From: Sphingomonas sp.
GTDB lineage: Bacteria; Pseudomonadota; Alphaproteobacteria; Sphingomonadales; Sphingomonadaceae
Length of the DNA: 12,071 nt
Reading direction: 5' to 3'
Assembly (NCBI GenBank): GCA_019747165.1
Contig: JAIERC010000228.1
Location: forward strand, 1 to 12,071
Part shown: positions 6,373 to 12,071 of the stretch, in pieces
How the letters are laid out: every line of letters begins with the position of its first letter
Numbering within the stretch: the first letter of the stretch is position 1
Notes under the pieces: model-generated
The model's database searches: none
What the model was told of the DNA's origin: nothing
The model's input: the letters and a program-made list of their open reading frames with translations, nothing else
Translations under genes and position numbers: made by a program

Positions 6373-9300
6373 TCAATAATCCTTGGACACACGGACGTTG
6401 ACGCTCTGCCGACCGATCGTCGAGATGGTCGACAGGATCGATAGCCAGCGCGTCACCCGGAATTCGACCTGCGTCGCCGAATAGCCGGCACCGTCGCTGA
6501 TGATTTCCGCATAAAGCTTGCGCGTAATGAATTTACCGGCGGCCACGGATGATCCCCTGCGGCCAATGCTGGTATCGGCCGGCAAAATCCGCAACCGATC
6601 AAGCCCGGCAACCCGGCGCAGCGCGTTGATCGGATTGAGCCCATCGCCCCGCCCTTGCAGCGAGGCAACGGCAGCGGCGAGCTGCAAGGCTTCGGGCGCC
6701 GATAGATTGGTGATCGAGGTGCCGAACAATAGCCGCGATAAGAGTTCGTCCTGTGGCAGCGCGGGCACGCTTGAAAAGTTGATCTCCGGCCGGGTTGCGG
6801 GGCCAGTCACCTGAATCGATGCCGACAGGCCGGTGCTGTCGGCATTGGCGGAGATGTCGATCACCGGATTGGCTGGCGTTTCCCCGGCAAAGCGGATCAC
6901 GCCGCGTTGGATGTCGAACTGACGGCCAGAAAATTCATAAGTGCCCCGGATGATATCTGCCCGACCAGCGATGGCGGGATTGTCTGGCGCGCCGCCGATC
7001 TGCAAATCAGCCGTCCATTCGCTGGTCAACCCCAGCCCGTTGACGCGTAAGCCATTGCTGGCGCGCGCCCGCACATCGAGCTTCCACGGGGCAAGCTCGA
7101 CATTGTCGGCTGCGCCCGACCCATCGGGCAAGTTAATCTCCCGGATATTGAGTTGCGGCACGGCAGTGGCGGAAACCGCCTGGCCAAGCCGATAGCGGCT
7201 GGCGTTAAGCACCAGATCGCCGGCAATCACGCCGCCAGCACCGCTGGAATGGATGGTCATCGGCCCGGTGACCGTCGCGGCGATATCGTCGCGATTGATC
7301 ATCATCGCTTTGTCCGTTTGCAACTTCAGATCAATGCCGAAGCCGTTGACCGCCGCGAAATCAAAGCTGCCGCTGCCGGTTACGCGCCCGCCCTTGCCCG
7401 CGTCGGCGGCGAAATTGCTAAAGCTCAGTTGCGATCCGTTAAAGGTGCCGGTCGCCTCCACCCCGGTCAGCACTGTGCCGGTGGTCGCGCTTTCGATCCG
7501 CGCCGCCTTTGCCCGCACCACGCCACGAATGCGCGGATCATTGACCTTGCCGCCCAGATCGGCACCGATTTCGATCGGGCCGGACAGATCGAACAATTCA
7601 ATGCCCGTCAACCGCCAAAGCGTATCGGCGGGGCCATCATAGCGGACCTGGGCGAATAGCTGGGCATTGGCGAGCCGTGCGCGCAAACTGCCTGCGCCAA
7701 GCGGCGACAGGCGCGCCTGTGCCCGCCCGATGGTTTTGCCGCCGCTGGCCATCACCGCCCGCAACGCGGCATTATTGGCTTGCAAGATGCCCGCAATCCC
7801 CAAGTCGATCGGCTTGGAGGACAGCACCAGCCCCGCCCGGCTGAGCCCGCGTACCGTCATGTCCATCTTGCCAAGCGGTGCCATGCCGCCGCCTTCGGCA
7901 AAGCTGAGCTTTCCCGACGCGCTGCCGGCCAGGCCGATCCCAGGATAGGCGATATCAAGAATGGTCAGCGGGAGTTGCGACACGGTGGCGTCGATTGCCG
8001 TCGAATCGCTCGTGAACTGGCCGCCAATCTCGGCATTGCCACCCGCAAAATCCAGCCGGGTCGGCGCGAGCCGCCAGCCATCGCCAGATCGCGTCACCAC
8101 CGCCGGGGAAAGCAGCTTGATCGGTCGCCGATCAATCGTCCCCGCAGCGGTGATCCGGTAACGATCAGCAGTAACGTCCGCCTCTCCGCGAATGTCGAAC
8201 GCGCGACCGCGCGACCCGGCAATCGCTGCCTTGATCGTGCCGACACCGCCGCGCAGCGACGCTGTGCCGTCAAATCGTGCCAGCCCAAGCGAGCCACGAC
8301 GAAGCCCGCTGCCCTTGGCACTTGCCTCAACCGTCGCCCCCATGGGATCGAGCATGGTAACGAGGTCGAGCCGCCCTCGACGCAGCACAGAATCGCCCAA
8401 AACCTGCGCATTGGCGGCATCGAGATGGACCTCGATCCGCTGTACTCTGTCCACGGGCGCGAAGCTGATCTTGCCCGTCACCCCGCCCCCGCCGCCGACA
8501 TTCAGCGTGCCATCAAAGCCGCCATCAGCCGCCAGCAGCGATCCGCTTGCCTTGATGCCACCGGCATCGAGCGCATCGATCATGATTGTTGCACGCCCGC
8601 CCTTGGGCAGATCGAGCCCGCCGCGCAGATCAAAATCGCCAAGCGTTGATCCGCCGGATGCGGTGAGCCGAAATCCCGCCGGCGTCGGATCAAGATGCGT
8701 GCGGACCTGGCGCAGCCCCAGCGTCTCATTGGGACGCGCGAGCAAAATGTCGAGCGTGGGGCGTTCGATCCGACCATCAAGCTTTAGCGTCAGCGGGCCA
8801 TAGCTGTGCTGATTGCCGCTGCCGTCGAAATAAAAGCTGCCATCACGACGCCGATAGCCATTGCCGACGATTCGGATATCGGGCGCGGTAAGCAGCAGAT
8901 TGCCGAAATGCAGGATGCCATCCGTCGATTGTTCAAGATTGGCGGTCAGCCTGGGCAAGCCCCCGGCCAATGACCGGAAAAATTCATTGTCGAGCCGGAT
9001 CATCTGGACGCTGGCATTGCCCAGAATACGCACGCCCTTGCCATTCGGATCGGGCACCACCTGCAACATCGACACCACATCGACGATGCCGAGGCCCGGA
9101 ATGAGAAAACGGCCCAGCCCGCCCTGAATACCGATATCGAAGCGACCATTTTTGAGATCGATGCGCAGGTTCAACTTGCCGTTGAGCTTGTCTGATTTGA
9201 ACTGGAGGTCAGCGCCGTTGATCAGTGCCGCCGCGACCAGCAGCTTGCCGTCCAGCGTCAGGTTGCGCAAAATCTCGCCGCCAACCTTATCGATTCCAGT

Positions 9301-10539
9301 GACCTCAGCCACGCGCAGATGGATCGGCACCACCACAGGTTGCTTGCTGAGCCGCCCCTTGCCCGCCGCGACGACCTTGTTGAACCCCTCCTTGCCGAAC
9401 GACACGAAATCCGCCGAGAGCCGGTAATCGAACGCCGCGCTGGCAAAGCTGCCATGCAATATCGTTCGCAATTCGACCGCGCGACCGACCATCCGGGTGA
9501 GCAATGCAGCCGGCTGCAGCAACCGGGTGCGAATCTGCAGCTTGCGGAAAGCGCTGTCGGCAAGATCAAGCCCGCCATCCATATCGATCGCCAGCGCCGA
9601 CGATCGCAGCGTTAATTGACCATCGAGCTGTCGCGCCGCCAAGGTCGCCGCGCCGTTGATCATAATCTGCGGCACGGCAAGCCGGACGAATTTTCCGGTC
9701 GACATCCGCGACGGCGTCAGCGCGCCGGAGAGCGTATAGCGCCCCGCCTGGTTGCCCAGCGCGAGATCGACAACGCGCTTACCGCCGACATCGGCCAATG
9801 CCGTGCCGCGCCAGCGCGACCAGCGCCCCTGGCCCGCGATCCGCGCATTGATTGGCTTGCTCAGCCGGGCCAGCTTGGCGAGCATACCGTCGGCAGCGCC
9901 ATCAGCGTGCAAATCGATGTCAAAGCGATCGCGATCCGGTTCGGCATCGAGTTTCAGCAGCAACCGATCGCTGCCTTCGACCAGCGCCCGCAGATCGATC
10001 AGCGCGCGGCCCTTATGGATATCAGCGCGTCCCGCGAGGCTGCCCATCCGCGCCGTGCCGGTCACGCCGCGGTCAATCGCGAGCCGATCGATGCGCAGCA
10101 TCCCGATCAAAATATCAAAGCTGGGCAGCGCCGGGCCCGGTTTGCCGGTGCGCACCGTTTGCGGGAGTTTCACCAGCCTGGCCTCAGGGATCGACAGTCG
10201 TTTGATTTCGAGCCGGTTTGACAGCCAGGCGAGCGGCACCCAGCTGATCGACGCGCGCGGCACCACCAGAACCAGCCCTTTTGGATCGCGCACGCGCACA
10301 TCAATCAGAGTCGCGTCGCCGAACACCGAGCCGTCGATCCTGCCGAGCGAATAGCGCAGTCCGTTCGACGGCCGCAGCGCGCCAACCTGATCGGCAATGA
10401 AGCGGTGGCCGATACTGGAATCAAGCAGCAGCAATCCCGCCAGCGACAGCACAATTAGCCCGGCAATCAGGCCACCGAGCCATCGCCAGACCCGCGCTGC
10501 CCCCGCGCGCGGCGCGGGCTTATCGCCAGCCTCGGTCAA
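6373..10539 (-). CDS. tamB: Translocation and assembly module subunit TamB
   Basis: This 1388-residue protein is the inner-membrane-anchored partner of TamA. It has a single N-terminal membrane segment (about residues 20-39, rich in L/I/A/G, after a short basic tail with RVWRW) followed by a very long periplasmic region of repeated short beta strands, as expected for TamB and other AsmA/VPS13-like bridge proteins. The C-terminal TamB (DUF490) domain occupies roughly the last 340 residues, including RADIIRGTYEFSGRQFDIQR and IRFAGETPANPVIDI, and ends with TQVEFRVTRWLSILSTIS and a terminal aromatic tyrosine. E. coli TamB has 1259 residues, so the length is normal. The start is TTG 10539-10537: no ATG or GTG lies between it and the membrane segment, and the TTG overlaps the tamA stop as TTGA with GGCAGG four bases upstream. 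Known roles in the family are outer-membrane protein insertion and phospholipid transport to the outer membrane. Confidence 0.93.
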   Translation of the reverse strand: MTEAGDKPAPRAGAARVWRWLGGLIAGLIVLSLAGLLLLDSSIGHRFIADQVGALRPSNGLRYSLGRIDGSVFGDATLIDVRVRDPKGLVLVVPRASISWVPLAWLSNRLEIKRLSIPEARLVKLPQTVRTGKPGPALPSFDILIGMLRIDRLAIDRGVTGTARMGSLAGRADIHKGRALIDLRALVEGSDRLLLKLDAEPDRDRFDIDLHADGAADGMLAKLARLSKPINARIAGQGRWSRWRGTALADVGGKRVVDLALGNQAGRYTLSGALTPSRMSTGKFVRLAVPQIMINGAATLAARQLDGQLTLRSSALAIDMDGGLDLADSAFRKLQIRTRLLQPAALLTRMVGRAVELRTILHGSFASAAFDYRLSADFVSFGKEGFNKVVAAGKGRLSKQPVVVPIHLRVAEVTGIDKVGGEILRNLTLDGKLLVAAALINGADLQFKSDKLNGKLNLRIDLKNGRFDIGIQGGLGRFLIPGLGIVDVVSMLQVVPDPNGKGVRILGNASVQMIRLDNEFFRSLAGGLPRLTANLEQSTDGILHFGNLLLTAPDIRIVGNGYRRRDGSFYFDGSGNQHSYGPLTLKLDGRIERPTLDILLARPNETLGLRQVRTHLDPTPAGFRLTASGGSTLGDFDLRGGLDLPKGGRATIMIDALDAGGIKASGSLLAADGGFDGTLNVGGGGGVTGKISFAPVDRVQRIEVHLDAANAQVLGDSVLRRGRLDLVTMLDPMGATVEASAKGSGLRRGSLGLARFDGTASLRGGVGTIKAAIAGSRGRAFDIRGEADVTADRYRITAAGTIDRRPIKLLSPAVVTRSGDGWRLAPTRLDFAGGNAEIGGQFTSDSTAIDATVSQLPLTILDIAYPGIGLAGSASGKLSFAEGGGMAPLGKMDMTVRGLSRAGLVLSSKPIDLGIAGILQANNAALRAVMASGGKTIGRAQARLSPLGAGSLRARLANAQLFAQVRYDGPADTLWRLTGIELFDLSGPIEIGADLGGKVNDPRIRGVVRAKAARIESATTGTVLTGVEATGTFNGSQLSFSNFAADAGKGGRVTGSGSFDFAAVNGFGIDLKLQTDKAMMINRDDIAATVTGPMTIHSSGAGGVIAGDLVLNASRYRLGQAVSATAVPQLNIREINLPDGSGAADNVELAPWKLDVRARASNGLRVNGLGLTSEWTADLQIGGAPDNPAIAGRADIIRGTYEFSGRQFDIQRGVIRFAGETPANPVIDISANADSTGLSASIQVTGPATRPEINFSSVPALPQDELLSRLLFGTSITNLSAPEALQLAAAVASLQGRGDGLNPINALRRVAGLDRLRILPADTSIGRRGSSVAAGKFITRKLYAEIISDGAGYSATQVEFRVTRWLSILSTISTIGRQSVNVRVSKDY

Positions 10540-12071
10540 AAAGCCTGCCCCAGCGAAACATAAACGGCAACGCGGGGATCACCGCGTTGCGGGTTGAGCG
10601 GCGTGCCGACATCAATACGGATCGGCCCGAAGTTCGAATAATAGCGCAGGCCAAGCCCCGCCCCATATTGCAGCGCCGTGAATCCGGGCAGGTTAGAGGT
10701 ATAGATATTCCCGGCATCGAAGAACGGGACGAGCCCGAACGGCCCAAAGGCTTTGATGCGCGCCTCGATCGAGAATTCCGTAAGACTGCGGCCACCAATG
10801 GGATCGTTGTTCGGATCGCGCGGACCGATTGCCTGAAAGCCATAGCCGCGCACCGATGCGCCACCGCCGGCATAAAAGCGCCGCGACGGGGCAATCGCAT
10901 CGCGCGGCGCCCCCGCGATCGTGCCCAATCGGACGCGGCCCGCAATCACCACCCGATCGCCAAGCGCCTGATAGGCGCTGGCATCGATCTGCACGCGCGC
11001 ATAGCCAAAGGCACTGCCCTGCAGCGACAGTTCAGGCGACACCCGCCCGCCCAACCGAAACCCCTTGGTCGGGTTTAGCAAGTCGTCTGATCCGTCATAA
11101 TTCAGGCTGACCGGCAAATCGGCGATGAAAAAGGTTCTGCGTCGGGCCGCACCCGTTGCAACAATCACGTCGCGTTCGTCCGATGCGGCCAGTTCGGCGC
11201 CGATTGACCAGGTCCAGGCCTTTTGAAAAAAGATCGTCGTCTGGCGCTCCAGGCTGCCACTCACCGAGAAGGTTGTGGCCTGAAAAGCAGCGCGATTGAC
11301 GTTGGACGCGATGAGCTGGCCGGTGAGCACCCGATCGCGCCCTTCGAAATTGTTGCGACGGAAGATGACGCCGCCCGATTGCTCCTGCGTACCGGCGACT
11401 GCCCGAACGGTGAATGCGCCTTCCGGTGGAAACAGGTTACGGTGCGTCCAGCTCGCCGCCGCGCGCACGCCTTCCCCAGTGCCATAGCCAATTTCGCCCG
11501 CAATGGTGTGGGGCGGCGCAGGAAGCAAGGTGACGTCAATGTCAACCGTACCGGGTGCCTTGCCCTCTACCGGCTTTACTTCGGCCGATGAGACGATCCC
11601 GGTCTGGATCAGCGCCCGGCGCAGATCGTCGAGTTGGCTTTCATCGAAAGAGTCGCCGGTTTTAAAGCGCGCGATTTTTTCGATGTGCCGGGCATTCATC
11701 AGTGCATTGGGTGGCGTAATGACCCGCCCAAAGGTTCGCGCGCCACCGGGTTCAACGTGCATTTCCAGCGTTGCCGTCTGGGTGGCATGATCGATGACAA
11801 TTTCTGGCTTGTCGATCTTGGCGAAGGGAAAGCCCTGCTCGCTGATCCGCGCCCGCATAGTGGCCTCGCCGACCGAGATGGCGTCGGCATTGACTGGATC
11901 ATTGGCAGCGACACCGAACTCTTTGCGCAGCGGCGCTGCCTGATCGCCGGCACCAGCCAGCCCTGGCAGCGTGACCGTATCGAAATGATATTGCGGCCCG
12001 GGAACAACACTCAGCACCACCAGTGGCTCGCCGCCGGTCGTCTCCAGGCTGTTGCTGATTTCGGCATCATA
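10536..12071 (-). CDS. tamA: Autotransporter assembly complex TamA, Omp85-family outer-membrane protein (5' end outside window)
   Basis: The frame is open from the window edge to TGA 10538-10536, giving 511 visible residues; the signal peptide and first POTRA repeats lie beyond base 12071. The internal GTG at 12020 is not the start, because the residues before it continue a POTRA-type strand. Visible parts are the end of one POTRA (VVPGPQYHFDTVTLPG), a further POTRA with FKTGDSFDESQLDDLRRAL and IVSSAEVKPVEG, then the 16-strand barrel starting near IAGEIGYGTGEGVRAAASW. GGGASVRGYGFQ (VRGYG at 10853-10839) is the conserved L6 loop motif of the Omp85 superfamily, in which the arginine contacts the barrel interior. 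FGLVPFFDAGNIY and a final amphipathic strand ending in phenylalanine provide the C-terminal beta signal recognised by BamA. The immediate coupling to tamB distinguishes it from BamA. It acts in the outer membrane as the barrel partner of TamB. Confidence 0.92.
   Translation of the reverse strand, partial: YDAEISNSLETTGGEPLVVLSVVPGPQYHFDTVTLPGLAGAGDQAAPLRKEFGVAANDPVNADAISVGEATMRARISEQGFPFAKIDKPEIVIDHATQTATLEMHVEPGGARTFGRVITPPNALMNARHIEKIARFKTGDSFDESQLDDLRRALIQTGIVSSAEVKPVEGKAPGTVDIDVTLLPAPPHTIAGEIGYGTGEGVRAAASWTHRNLFPPEGAFTVRAVAGTQEQSGGVIFRRNNFEGRDRVLTGQLIASNVNRAAFQATTFSVSGSLERQTTIFFQKAWTWSIGAELAASDERDVIVATGAARRRTFFIADLPVSLNYDGSDDLLNPTKGFRLGGRVSPELSLQGSAFGYARVQIDASAYQALGDRVVIAGRVRLGTIAGAPRDAIAPSRRFYAGGGASVRGYGFQAIGPRDPNNDPIGGRSLTEFSIEARIKAFGPFGLVPFFDAGNIYTSNLPGFTALQYGAGLGLRYYSNFGPIRIDVGTPLNPQRGDPRVAVYVSLGQAF

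Noticed and set aside
7780..8649. Long + strand open frame opposite tamB
   Set aside because: It is an antisense shadow with Arg/Pro/Ala-rich low-complexity content; tamB is continuous through this stretch.

Overview
The window looks like chromosomal DNA from a sphingomonad-type alphaproteobacterium. The support is high G+C with strongly G/C-ending codons, an adjacent tamA-tamB pair with alphaproteobacterial-style proteins, and between the convergent genes a REP-like palindrome built on GAGCGAAGTCGA, a motif I associate with sphingomonad intergenic regions. The genus assignment is inference.

Layout. Bases 1-6101 hold four genes on the + strand: the 3' part of an FMN nitroreductase (1-482), a single-chain type IIL (MmeI-like) restriction-modification enzyme (541-3714), an NAD(P)-dependent aldehyde dehydrogenase (3813-5237), and a DcsG/RimK-like ATP-grasp ligase (5250-6101) only 12 bases behind the dehydrogenase. 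Bases 6102-6372 are a non-coding convergent spacer filled by two related palindromic repeats. Bases 6373-12071 hold a - strand operon, tamA (5'-truncated at the window edge) followed by tamB, which overlap by two bases (TTGA).

How the genes work together. TamA (outer-membrane Omp85 barrel) and TamB (inner-membrane-anchored periplasmic beta-helical protein) form the translocation and assembly module of the cell envelope. The restriction-modification enzyme is self-contained: nuclease, methyltransferase and target-recognition parts are in one polypeptide. Its target-recognition segment is much poorer in G+C than the rest of the gene, which suggests a module acquired by recombination. The aldehyde dehydrogenase and ATP-grasp ligase may be co-translated and could act in series (aldehyde to acid to amide), but their substrates are not evident.

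I do not see a clearly new multi-gene system. The items most worth a second look are the mosaic recognition domain of the restriction enzyme, the compensatory base changes in the spacer hairpins, and the aldehyde dehydrogenase/ATP-grasp pair. There is no tRNA, rRNA, CRISPR array or insertion sequence that I can support, and no gene-free stretch longer than 271 bases.
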